This document shows positions 38,210 through 46,363 of a stretch of 51,529 bases of DNA, one piece after another. Source of the DNA: Streptomyces prunicolor NBRC 13075 (lineage in GTDB: Bacteria; Actinomycetota; Actinomycetes; Streptomycetales; Streptomycetaceae). The notes under the pieces are model-generated. The model was not told the origin of the DNA, searched no databases, and saw nothing but the letters and a program-made list of their open reading frames with translations. Both the position numbers and the translations under genes were made by a program. The stretch covers positions 1 through 51,529 of the forward strand of contig NZ_BARF01000090.1 of NCBI RefSeq assembly GCF_000367365.1, read 5' to 3'. The stretch's first letter is position 1; every line of letters starts with the position of its first letter.

Positions 38210-39726
38210 GGCGTGAGGAGAGCGAGAGCGAGGGCGACGGGGTGGCGCAGGACGCGCAACGGACTGAACCTGCGGTCGCTGGGGGCGAGTTCGCCGGGCG
38301 TCCCGCATCGGGCCCCCATCTCCACCCCAAGCTGCTTCAACTCGCAGCCGCCGAAGGCGAATCCACCCCGCAACAACCACCGACACCCGCCAACGGCGAA
38401 CCCACCCCACAAGGACCACCCGCCTCCAGCCCTCGTCTCCACTCCAACCTGCTCCACCTCACGTCCGACCAAGGCGAATCCATCCCACTCGACCCCGCAG
38501 CCGCCAACGGCGATTCCGCCCCACAGGGGCCACCCGCACCCGACGACGAAAGTTGTACGGGCGGTGCGGGTGGGAGCACAAAGGCCGATGGCGAAGCCGA
38601 GGCCGTCAAAAAGGCCCGCCGTATCGAGGGGCTGCTCCTCGGGCTAGCCGCAGGTGATGCCGCCGGTTGGCCCGCCGCACGGCACCGCGCCGCCCGCATG
38701 CCCGAGTGGACCCGCCGCCTCACCCGCGAGCTGGACACCTTCGCCGAACAGAACGCGACCACCACCCTCCCTGTCCCCATCGCCCTGAACCAACCCCCCG
38801 AACCCCTACGCCTGGGCCCCTCCGACGACGCCGAATGGGCAGCGTTCGCCGCAGAAGCCGTACTGAGAGCCGGCGACGACACAGTCCTCGGCGACCTGAG
38901 CCGCGAGCGCCGCACCCGCGCCGCGATCGACCTCACCTGGAACGCCATCGCCAGCGAGGTCGCCGCCGCGGCGGACCGCGCCCCGGAGGTCGAATCCGCC
39001 GTACTCCCCCTCCGCGCCCGTATCTCGGTAAGAGCCGGCCTGGGAAACCTCGCCGCCGGCCTACGCCCACCCGCCACCGGCCACGACAACCCCCACTACT
39101 TCGACGACGCTGCCTGCGTAAGAGCCTGCGTACTGGCAGTAGCGCACCCCGGAGACCCCCAACGCGCCGCCGCCCTCGCCGAGTTCGACGCCCACTACAC
39201 CCAGGACGGCGACGGAGTCCACGGCGCCAGAGCCATGGCCGCAGCCCTCTCCCTCGCCCTGATCGGCGCGGACGTGGACGACTGCGTGGCAGCCGCACTC
39301 GCCGAACTCCCCGAAGCCACCGAGATCGGCCGCAACGCCCGCCACGCCCTGAAGTTGGCCCAGGACAGCGAGAACGCCTTCGCCCTGATCCCCCTCCTGG
39401 AACACCAGATCGTCGACCACGTCTACAGCTACGGCATCGCGGCCGCCGAAACAGTCCCCGTAGCCCTGGCCCTGGCAACAGCAGCCCGCGGCCGTATCGC
39501 GGAAGCGGTCCCCGCCGCAGCCTGCCTCTCCCGGGTAGCCGACTCGGCCCCGGCCCTGGCAGGCGCCCTCACCGGAGCACTGAGCGGCGGCCAGGCGATC
39601 CCATCGACCTGGCGGGAAGCCTGCCGCACCCTCTCCGGCTGCGCGCTCCCCCGCCTCACCGGCACCGACCTCGTAGAACTCGCCGAACTCCTGGAAGCCA
39701 CACAACCGGCGTCACCAGGAGGATGA
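38206..39726 (+). CDS. ADP-ribosylglycohydrolase-family protein 2 (divergent, with N-terminal repeats)
   Basis: This 506-residue protein has a catalytic-type domain from about residue 138 (RIEGLLLGLAAGDAAGWPA). The N-terminal metal motif is changed to SDDAEW (206-211), and the usual C-terminal GxDxDT motif is not found; the region reads LSRVADSAPALAGALTGALSGG. It may therefore be inactive or a regulator of its paralogues. Residues 36-111 are two degenerate copies of a Pro-rich segment of about 38 residues that share LHxxLLxL, GESxP and PQGPPA. The start is GTG, coupled to gene 1. Confidence 0.85.
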   Translation: MRREESESEGDGVAQDAQRTEPAVAGGEFAGRPASGPHLHPKLLQLAAAEGESTPQQPPTPANGEPTPQGPPASSPRLHSNLLHLTSDQGESIPLDPAAANGDSAPQGPPAPDDESCTGGAGGSTKADGEAEAVKKARRIEGLLLGLAAGDAAGWPAARHRAARMPEWTRRLTRELDTFAEQNATTTLPVPIALNQPPEPLRLGPSDDAEWAAFAAEAVLRAGDDTVLGDLSRERRTRAAIDLTWNAIASEVAAAADRAPEVESAVLPLRARISVRAGLGNLAAGLRPPATGHDNPHYFDDAACVRACVLAVAHPGDPQRAAALAEFDAHYTQDGDGVHGARAMAAALSLALIGADVDDCVAAALAELPEATEIGRNARHALKLAQDSENAFALIPLLEHQIVDHVYSYGIAAAETVPVALALATAARGRIAEAVPAAACLSRVADSAPALAGALTGALSGGQAIPSTWREACRTLSGCALPRLTGTDLVELAELLEATQPASPGG

Positions 39727-39734
39727 TTCGGTGC

Positions 39735-40946
39735 ATGGCACTTAAAAACCCCAAAGAATCCAAACAACTCAAACAACCTAAAAAACCCAAAGAAACCGAA
39801 ACCAGCCTCGAAGAGAGGATCACCGGAGCCCTGGTGGGCGCCGCCGTCGGCGACGCCCTCGGCGGCCCCGTAGAGGGCTACTCCCCCGACCAGATCCTCG
39901 AACGCCACGCCGGCCGCGTCCACGGCATCGTCGGCCCCTGGAACGGCGAAGCCTGGCGCACCGCCCGCCCCATCGCCCCGTACCACAAGGGCGACGGCCA
40001 CGTCACCGACGACACCTTGATGACCCACGCTCTCGTACGGGTCTACGCCCAGGTCCGCGACCATCTCGACGCCTACTCCATCGCCGACCACCTCGTCCCG
40101 GACCTGATGCAAAACCCGCGCTGGATCCCGGAGTTGGAGACGGAAGCCATCCCCCTCCACCGCATCTTCCTCGCCGAGAAATGGCTCGCGACCCGCCTCC
40201 ACTACGGCCACATCGACCCCCGCGAGGCAGGCGTCGGCAACATCGTCAACTGCGGTGCCGCGATGTACATGGCCCCGGTCGGCCTGGTCAACGCGGCCCA
40301 TCCGACGGCCGCTTACGCCGAGGCCCTGGACATCGCGGGCGCACACCAGTCGTCGTACGGCCGCGAAGCAGCCGGTGTCTTCGCGGCGGCGGTGGCCGCA
40401 GCCTGCGTCCCGGGCGCGACCCCCGACTCGGTCGTGACCGCCTGCCTCGCCCTGGCGAAGGACGGCACCCGCACCGCCATCGAGCAGGTCTGCGAAGTGG
40501 CCGCCCGCTACTCGGACTTCGAGTCGGCCCTGGTCCCCCTGCGGGAGGCGATCGCACCGTACGACACGGTCGGCCCCGACTACCGCGCCCCCTCCCTGGA
40601 CGCCCGCCGCCCCTCCCGCACCAAGGCGATCGAGGAACTCCCCGTCGCGCTCGGCATGTTGGTGGTCTCCGGCGGCGACTACCGCCACGCGGTGCTGGGT
40701 TCGGTGAACTACGGCCGAGACTGCGACTCGATCGCGACGATGGCCGGCGCGGTGGCCGGCGCCCTCGGCTCCACGGTCCCGCAGGACTGGTCGAAGACGG
40801 TCGCGGAAGCCAGCCGCCTGGACCTCTGGGAACCAGCCACGACCCTCACCGCCGTCACCCGCGAGCTCTTCGAACGGGACGTCCTCCGACGCCGGGCCCA
40901 CGAGGCGGCGTTCACCGAGATCGGAGGGCTGCGGTGCTCCGACTGA
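39735..40946 (+). CDS. ADP-ribosylglycohydrolase-family protein 3
   Basis: This 403-residue protein has GALVGAAVGDALGGPVEGYS, TDDT (91-94) and GRDCDS (327-332), so the metal site looks complete. The first 22 residues are a Lys/Pro-rich repeat (NPKESKQLKQPKKPKETET) encoded by an A-rich tract. I chose ATG 39735, 12 bp after AGGAGG; ATG 39723 abuts that site and is less likely. It follows gene 2 by 8 bp and overlaps gene 4 by 13 bp. Confidence 0.92.
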   Translation: MALKNPKESKQLKQPKKPKETETSLEERITGALVGAAVGDALGGPVEGYSPDQILERHAGRVHGIVGPWNGEAWRTARPIAPYHKGDGHVTDDTLMTHALVRVYAQVRDHLDAYSIADHLVPDLMQNPRWIPELETEAIPLHRIFLAEKWLATRLHYGHIDPREAGVGNIVNCGAAMYMAPVGLVNAAHPTAAYAEALDIAGAHQSSYGREAAGVFAAAVAAACVPGATPDSVVTACLALAKDGTRTAIEQVCEVAARYSDFESALVPLREAIAPYDTVGPDYRAPSLDARRPSRTKAIEELPVALGMLVVSGGDYRHAVLGSVNYGRDCDSIATMAGAVAGALGSTVPQDWSKTVAEASRLDLWEPATTLTAVTRELFERDVLRRRAHEAAFTEIGGLRCSD

Positions 40947-42298
40947 CCTGGGTCCAGCCGGAGGACCTGCTCGGCCACGAGCTGCGCCAGGCCGCCCAGG
41001 ACGGACGCGAACCATCCGCGATCGCGGCGCGCTGGCGGGCGGCGGGCGGTGCGGAAGCCCCGGAACGGGCGGGCGCGTCACCCCAACCCCCCACCCGCTA
41101 CCTCCGGTTGCTCGCCGAGGACCTGCTGGACGAACTGGCCGACCTGCCCAGCAAGTTGGCGGACCAGGAACCCACCGACCTGGCACGCATCAAATCCCTC
41201 TGCCCCAACTGGCCCTCCCCACAAGCCACTTCACCACATCTCCCGCCCCGTCCGGCCCGCCTCCAGGCCGCCTGGCTGGGCCGCGCCGTCGGCTGCCTCC
41301 TCGGCAAACCCGTCGAGAAGCTCCCCCTCGACGGCATCCGCCAACTCGCCCGCGCCACCGGCAACTGGCCCCTCAACACCTACTTCACCGCCCGTGGCGT
41401 CCCCGCCGAACTCCTCGCCGCCCACCCCTGGAACCGCCGCTCCGCCCTCACCTCCCTGGCCGAGAACATCGACGGCATGCCCGAGGACGACGACCTCAAC
41501 TACCCCCTGTTGAACCTCCTGTTGCTACAGCGCCACGGCAAGGACTTCACCACCGCCGACGTGGCGAAGCTCTGGCTCGACGAACTCCCGGCAGGCCGCA
41601 CCTTCACCGCCGAACGCATCGCCTACCGCAACCTCCTCACCGGCCTGGAACCCCCGCGAACGGCCCGCCACCGCAACCCGTTCCGCGAATGGATCGGCGC
41701 CCTGATCCGCGCCGACGTGCACGGCTGGACCAACCCCGGAAACCCGGCAGCCGCAGCCGAACAGGCCCACCGCGACGCCACGTTGACCCACACCGCGAAC
41801 GGCGTCTACGCGGCGATGTTCACGGCGGCCACCATCGCCACCGCGACCACCGGCACCCACGACATCCACACCTGCCTCCGCACCGGCCTGACGGTCGTCC
41901 CACCCAACTCCCGCCTGGCCAAGGCGATCCGGCACGCCCTCCAACTGGCGAGGAAACACCGGGACTTCGACACCGTCGTGGACGAACTCCACGCCACCTA
42001 CTCCCCCACCCACCACTGGGTCCACGCGATCCCCAACACCGCCCTGATCGCCGCCGCCCTCATCCACGCGGACGGCGACTTCACCGGCTCCATCTGCCGC
42101 GCGGTGTCCGGAGGTTGGGACACCGACTCGAACGGCGCGACGGTCGGCGGCATCGCCGCCCTCCTCTCGGACACCGCGCTCCCCGACCGCTGGACGACCC
42201 CCCTCAAGAACCGACTCGCCACCTCCGTAGGCGACTTCAACGGCATCGGCTTCGACACCCTCGCCCGGCTCACCCATCAGGAGACCGCCCGCCCATGA
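40934..42298 (+). CDS. ADP-ribosylglycohydrolase-family protein 4
   Basis: This 454-residue protein has an extra N-terminal domain of about 105 residues (LTWVQPEDLLGHELRQAAQDG...), then an ADP-ribosylglycohydrolase domain in which the first motifs read LGRAVGCLLGKPVEKLP and EDDDLNY (184-190), while the C-terminal motif GWDTDSNG (394-401) is intact. This is a distinct subfamily from genes 1 and 3. The start GTG 40934 has GGAGG 6 bp upstream. Its stop overlaps the kinase ATG. Confidence 0.92.
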   Translation: MLRLTWVQPEDLLGHELRQAAQDGREPSAIAARWRAAGGAEAPERAGASPQPPTRYLRLLAEDLLDELADLPSKLADQEPTDLARIKSLCPNWPSPQATSPHLPPRPARLQAAWLGRAVGCLLGKPVEKLPLDGIRQLARATGNWPLNTYFTARGVPAELLAAHPWNRRSALTSLAENIDGMPEDDDLNYPLLNLLLLQRHGKDFTTADVAKLWLDELPAGRTFTAERIAYRNLLTGLEPPRTARHRNPFREWIGALIRADVHGWTNPGNPAAAAEQAHRDATLTHTANGVYAAMFTAATIATATTGTHDIHTCLRTGLTVVPPNSRLAKAIRHALQLARKHRDFDTVVDELHATYSPTHHWVHAIPNTALIAAALIHADGDFTGSICRAVSGGWDTDSNGATVGGIAALLSDTALPDRWTTPLKNRLATSVGDFNGIGFDTLARLTHQETARP

Positions 42299-43224
42299 CC
42301 CTCATCGCCGTGCTCGGCAGCACGAACATGGACCTCGTCGCCTACGTCGAGAAGGCCCCGCAGCGCGGAGAGACCGTGACGGGACGGGAGTTCCGCACGA
42401 TCCCCGGCGGCAAGGGCGCCAACCAGGCGATCGCCGCGGCCCATGCGGGCGGCGACGTCACCATCATCAGCGCGGTCGGCAACGACGCCTACGGCGCCCA
42501 ACTCCGGTCCACCTTCGAGCTCCCCCACTCTCGACTGCGCTCGACCGGGGGGACCCCCATCGGCGTCGACACCGACCATCTGCGCACCGTCGAGGACCCG
42601 TCCGGCACCGCGCACATCGTCGTGGACGACGAGGGCGGCAACGCGATCGTCGTCATCCCCGCCGCCAACGGCACCGTCGACCACCTCGCCCCCGGCGACG
42701 AGGGCATGATCGCCACGGCCGACGCCCTGCTCCTCCAACTGGAGATCCCGCTGACCGGAGTGCTCGCGGGCGCGGAGGCGGCCCGCCGTCACGGCGTCCG
42801 TACGATCCTCACCCCCGCGCCCGCCCAGCCCCTGCCGCCCCAACTCCTCGCCGCCGTCGACCTGTTGATCCCGAACGAGCACGAGGCCACCGCCCTCACC
42901 GGCCGCACCGACCCACGCGAAGCCGCCGCGGCCCTGCTCGACCAGGTACCCGAGGTGATCGTCACCCTGGGCGCGGCGGGCAGCCTGTACGCGGCCCGGG
43001 GCGCCGAACCACTCACCGTCCCCGCACCTCAAGTGACCGCCGTGGACTCGACCGGCGCGGGCGACACCTTCGTCGGCGCACTCGCGGTGGCGCTCGCCGA
43101 GGGCCGCCCGATGCGGGACGCGCTGGCCTGGGCGGCAGCGGCTGCGGCCCTGTCCGTGCAGCGGCCCGGTGCGACGGCGTCGATGCCGTTCCGCGCGGAG
43201 ATCGACAAGCAGTACGCCTCATGA
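42295..43224 (+). CDS. Ribokinase-like PfkB-family kinase
   Basis: This 309-residue PfkB kinase has N-terminal LGSTNMDLV, GGKGANQAIAAA and the catalytic anion-hole motif GAGD (254-257) in DSTGAGDTFVGAL, most like ribokinase. It would phosphorylate ribose or a related sugar released by the upstream hydrolases (inference). About 15 residues (74-89, FELPHSRLRSTGGTPI) are encoded by a palindromic repeat element inserted in frame, between strands near the lid and core. Whether it is still active needs testing. ATGA overlaps join it to its neighbours. Confidence 0.92.
   Translation: MTLIAVLGSTNMDLVAYVEKAPQRGETVTGREFRTIPGGKGANQAIAAAHAGGDVTIISAVGNDAYGAQLRSTFELPHSRLRSTGGTPIGVDTDHLRTVEDPSGTAHIVVDDEGGNAIVVIPAANGTVDHLAPGDEGMIATADALLLQLEIPLTGVLAGAEAARRHGVRTILTPAPAQPLPPQLLAAVDLLIPNEHEATALTGRTDPREAAAALLDQVPEVIVTLGAAGSLYAARGAEPLTVPAPQVTAVDSTGAGDTFVGALAVALAEGRPMRDALAWAAAAAALSVQRPGATASMPFRAEIDKQYAS
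42517..42561. repeat. REP-like palindrome inserted inside the kinase gene
   Basis: The element starts GAGCTCCCCCACTCTCGACT and ends GGGGGGACCCCCATC. TCCCCC (42521-42526) pairs with GGGGGA (42548-42553), and TCGA with TCGA inside. I know this family of sequence as a common intergenic repeat in Streptomyces genomes; here it lies in frame inside a coding region. Confidence 0.75.
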
Positions 43225-44423
43225 CCGGGACGACGACCACAACTCCCCTGTCCGGCCTGCGCGTTCTCGACCTCGCGACGCTCTTCGCCGGACCCCTCGC
43301 CGCCACCATGCTCGGCGACTTCGGCGCCGAGGTCATCAAGGTCGAGCACCCGACCAAGCCCGACCCGTCCCGGGGTCACGGCCCCTCGAAGGACGGCATC
43401 GGCCTCTGGTGGAAACTCCTCGGCCGCAACAAGCGCACGATCACCCTCGACCTGTCGAAACCGGGCGGGCGCGACACCCTGCTCCGGCTCGCCGCGACCG
43501 CCGACGTGATCATCGAGAACTTCCGCCCCGGCACCCTGGAGAAATGGGATCTCGGCTGGGCCGAACTCTCCGCCGCCAACCCGCAGTTGGTGCTCGCCCG
43601 GGTCACCGCGTTCGGCCAGTTCGGCCCCTACGCGCACCGCCCCGGCTTCGGCACCCTCGCCGAGGCCATGAGCGGTTTCGCCGCGATCACCGGCGAACCG
43701 GACGCGCCCCCGACGCTCCCGCCGTTCGGCCTCGCCGACTCGATCGCGGGCCTGGCGACGGCGTACGCCGTGATGACGGCCCTCGCCGCCCGCGACCGCA
43801 CGGGCGAGGGCCAGGTCGTCGACATGGCGATCATCGAACCGATCCTCACCGCGCTGGGCCCCCAGCCCCTCTGGTACGACCAGCTCGGCCACGTCCAGCC
43901 GCGCACCGGCAACCGCTCCCAGAACAACGCCCCGCGCAACACCTACCGTACGGCGGACGGCAGTTGGGTCGCCGTCTCCACCTCGGCCCAGTCGATCGCC
44001 GAGCGCGTGATGCGCCTGGTCGGCCGCCCGGAACTGGTCGACGAACCCTGGTTCGCGACGGGCGCGGACCGGGCCCGGCACGCCGACATCCTCGACGCGG
44101 CGGTCGGCGACTGGATCGCGCAACGCACCCGCACGGAGGTCCTGGCCGCCTTCGAGAAGGCGGAGGCGGCGGTCGCCCCCATCCAGGACGTACGGGACGT
44201 CATGACGGACCCCCAGTACCAGGCCCTCGACACGATCACCACCGTCGACGACCCCGAACTCGGCCCCCTCCGCATGCAGAACGTCCTCTTCCGCCTCTCC
44301 GCCACCCCCGGCGCCATCCGCTGGACCGGCCGCCCCCACGGCGCGGACACAGACACGGTCCTGTCCGAACTCGGCCTGACCGACACCGAGTTGACCACGC
44401 TCCGCCAGGAGGGCGCCCTGTGA
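43221..44423 (+). CDS. CaiB/BaiF (class III) CoA-transferase
   Basis: This 400-residue enzyme has GLRVLDLATLFAGPLAATMLGDFGAEVIKVE, NKRTITLDL and IIENFRPGTLEKW. The catalytic aspartate is in FGLADSIAGLATAYA (D173). Class III enzymes move CoA between carboxylic acids; the substrate here is unknown. ATGA and GTGA overlaps tie it to the kinase and to the lyase gene, suggesting that its product is cleaved by that lyase. Confidence 0.92.
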   Translation: MTGTTTTTPLSGLRVLDLATLFAGPLAATMLGDFGAEVIKVEHPTKPDPSRGHGPSKDGIGLWWKLLGRNKRTITLDLSKPGGRDTLLRLAATADVIIENFRPGTLEKWDLGWAELSAANPQLVLARVTAFGQFGPYAHRPGFGTLAEAMSGFAAITGEPDAPPTLPPFGLADSIAGLATAYAVMTALAARDRTGEGQVVDMAIIEPILTALGPQPLWYDQLGHVQPRTGNRSQNNAPRNTYRTADGSWVAVSTSAQSIAERVMRLVGRPELVDEPWFATGADRARHADILDAAVGDWIAQRTRTEVLAAFEKAEAAVAPIQDVRDVMTDPQYQALDTITTVDDPELGPLRMQNVLFRLSATPGAIRWTGRPHGADTDTVLSELGLTDTELTTLRQEGAL

Positions 44424-45232
44424 CACCGCACCCCCTGACCTGGCTCTACGTCCCCGGCGACCGCCCCCCGGTTGTCACAAAGGCCCTCGCCGCCGGCGCC
44501 GACGTGGTCGTCGTCGACCTGGAGGACGCGGTAGCCCCGGACCGCAAGGCCTACGCCCGCGCGGCCACGGCGGAGCTTCTCTCGGAGCCCCAACTCAACG
44601 TCCACGTACGCGTGAACGCCCTGGACACCCCCTGGGCGGCCGACGACCTCCGCACCCTCACACCCCTCCCGGGCGTGTCCGGCCTACGGCTCCCGAAGGT
44701 CACGTCCGCCGAGGACGTCGTAGCCGTAGCGGAAAAGGCCCGCGACCTCCCCCTGTACACCCTCCTGGAGACGGCCCTCGGCATCGAGCGGGCCTTCTCG
44801 ATCGCCGCCGCGCACTCCTCCGTACACGGCATCGCGCTCGGCGAGGCGGACCTACGGGCCGACCTGGGCGTACGCGACGACGCCGGCCTGGACTGGTCCC
44901 GCTCCCGGGTGATCGTCGCCGCCCGGGCGGCAGATCTGCCTCCACCGCCCCAGTCCGTCCACCCGGACATCCGCGACCTGGAGGGCCTGGCCGCGTCCTG
45001 CGCCCACGGCCGCGCCCTCGGCTTCCTGGGCCGCGCGGCGATCCACCCCCGTCAACTCCCGGTCATCGAGAGCGCGTTCCTCCCGACGAGCGAGGAGATC
45101 GAACAGGCCGAGACGATCGTCAAGGCGGCCATGCAGGAGGAGGGCGCGCAGGCGCTGCCCGACGGGCGGTTCATCGACGCGGCGGTGGTGGCGGCGGCGC
45201 AGCGAACACTCACGTTGGCGCGCCGCACCTGA
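44420..45232 (+). CDS. CitE/HpcH-family CoA-ester lyase
   Basis: This 270-residue TIM-barrel lyase has WLYVPGDRPP, VVVVDLEDAVAPDRK, VRVNALDTPW, LPKVTS, the metal-binding glutamate in LLETALGIERA, and GEADLRADLG. Relatives cleave or hydrolyse malyl-, methylmalyl- or citramalyl-CoA. It is the last gene of the operon, starts with GTG overlapping the CoA-transferase stop, and ends 4 bp before a perfect 18-bp hairpin. Confidence 0.92.
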   Translation: MTPHPLTWLYVPGDRPPVVTKALAAGADVVVVDLEDAVAPDRKAYARAATAELLSEPQLNVHVRVNALDTPWAADDLRTLTPLPGVSGLRLPKVTSAEDVVAVAEKARDLPLYTLLETALGIERAFSIAAAHSSVHGIALGEADLRADLGVRDDAGLDWSRSRVIVAARAADLPPPPQSVHPDIRDLEGLAASCAHGRALGFLGRAAIHPRQLPVIESAFLPTSEEIEQAETIVKAAMQEEGAQALPDGRFIDAAVVAAAQRTLTLARRT

Positions 45233-45235
45233 ACG

Positions 45236-45274
45236 CGATGAGGGCGCCCTGTGAAACACAGGGCGCCCTCATCG
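45236..45274. terminator. Bidirectional terminator, perfect 18-bp stem
   Basis: CGATGAGGGCGCCCTGTG, AAA, CACAGGGCGCCCTCATCG form a perfect 18-bp stem between the lyase gene (plus) and the lgt gene (minus). Confidence 0.9.
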
Positions 45275-45289
45275 TCGTAGAACCGGCCG

Positions 45290-46270
45290 TCAGCCCTTCT
45301 TGGCCGACTCGGCCTCGTCTTTCTTCACGTCCGCTTCGTTCTCTACGTCCGCTTCCTTGGCGTCCGCGTCTTTCTTCGGCTCCTCTTCCGAGGTCGCCGC
45401 GCTGTCGTCACCATCGGTCTCACCGCCGGAGGCATCCGCGTCCGCGTTGGCCTCCGTGTCCGGTTCGACGACCTCTTCGCGGCCCGGGCGCTTCTTCGCC
45501 GAGATCACGAAGTACGTGACCGCGAGCAGGAAGACGATCATCGCGGTCCAGTCGTTCAACCGGAGGCCGAGGATGTGGTGGGCGTCGTCGACGCGCATGT
45601 ACTCGATCCAGCCGCGGCCGACGCAGTACGCGGCGACGTACAGCGCGAACGCCCGGCCGTGGCCCAGCTTGAAGCGGCGGTCGGCCCAGATGACGAGGAA
45701 GCCGACACCGATGCACCACAGCGACTCGTACAGGAAGGTCGGCTGGTAGTAGCCGGGGACGCGGCCGTCCGTCGAGGACGTGATGTGCAGCGCCCAGGGG
45801 AGGTGCGTCTCGCGGCCGTACAGCTCCTGGTTGAACCAGTTGCCCCAGCGGCCGATGGCCTGGGCGAAGGCGATGCCGGGGGCGAGGGCGTCGGCCCAGG
45901 CGGGCAGCGGGATGCCACGGCGGCGGCAGCCGATCCAGGCACCCACCGCACCGAGGGCGATCGCGCCCCAGATGCCGAGGCCGCCCTGCCACACCTTGAA
46001 GGCGTCCACCCAGTCGCGGCCCTCGCTGAAGTACAGCTCGTAGTCCGTGATCACGTGGTACAGGCGACCGCCGACGAGGCCGAACGGCACGGCCCAGACA
46101 GCGATGTCGGCCACCGTCCCGACCTTGCCGCCGCGGGCGACCCAGCGTTTGTTGCCGAGCCAGACGGCGACGAAGACGCCGATGATGATGCAGAACGCGT
46201 AGCCGCGCAGCGGAATGGGGCCGAGGTGGTAGACCCCGCGCGACGGGCTGGGAATGTAGGCAAGTTCCAT
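45290..46270 (-). CDS. lgt: Prolipoprotein diacylglyceryl transferase
   Basis: This 326-residue membrane enzyme adds diacylglycerol to lipobox cysteines of lipoproteins. It shows the Lgt signature GRWGNWFNQELYGRET, PTFLYESLW and the family GGL motif in VWQGGLGIWG, with about seven membrane helices. The C-terminal 60 residues are a charged Asp/Glu/Ala/Lys tail, common in streptomycetes. ATG 46270 (MELAYIPSPSRGV) is the usual start; no clear ribosome site is seen. It lies downstream of the dsbA-like gene and trp genes in the same direction. Confidence 0.95.
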   Translation of the reverse strand: MELAYIPSPSRGVYHLGPIPLRGYAFCIIIGVFVAVWLGNKRWVARGGKVGTVADIAVWAVPFGLVGGRLYHVITDYELYFSEGRDWVDAFKVWQGGLGIWGAIALGAVGAWIGCRRRGIPLPAWADALAPGIAFAQAIGRWGNWFNQELYGRETHLPWALHITSSTDGRVPGYYQPTFLYESLWCIGVGFLVIWADRRFKLGHGRAFALYVAAYCVGRGWIEYMRVDDAHHILGLRLNDWTAMIVFLLAVTYFVISAKKRPGREEVVEPDTEANADADASGGETDGDDSAATSEEEPKKDADAKEADVENEADVKKDEAESAKKG

Positions 46271-46363
46271 GGCAGGGTCGACGCTACCGTGCCGGACCGC
46301 GACCACGGCAAGCGGCCCGGCTACGGCTCCATAACGGGCCGGTATGAAAACCGGCCCGCCCGC

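Noticed and set aside
37118..45232. DarTG-like toxin-antitoxin system
   Set aside because: No ADP-ribosyltransferase or macrodomain gene is in the window; the hydrolases are of the DraG fold.
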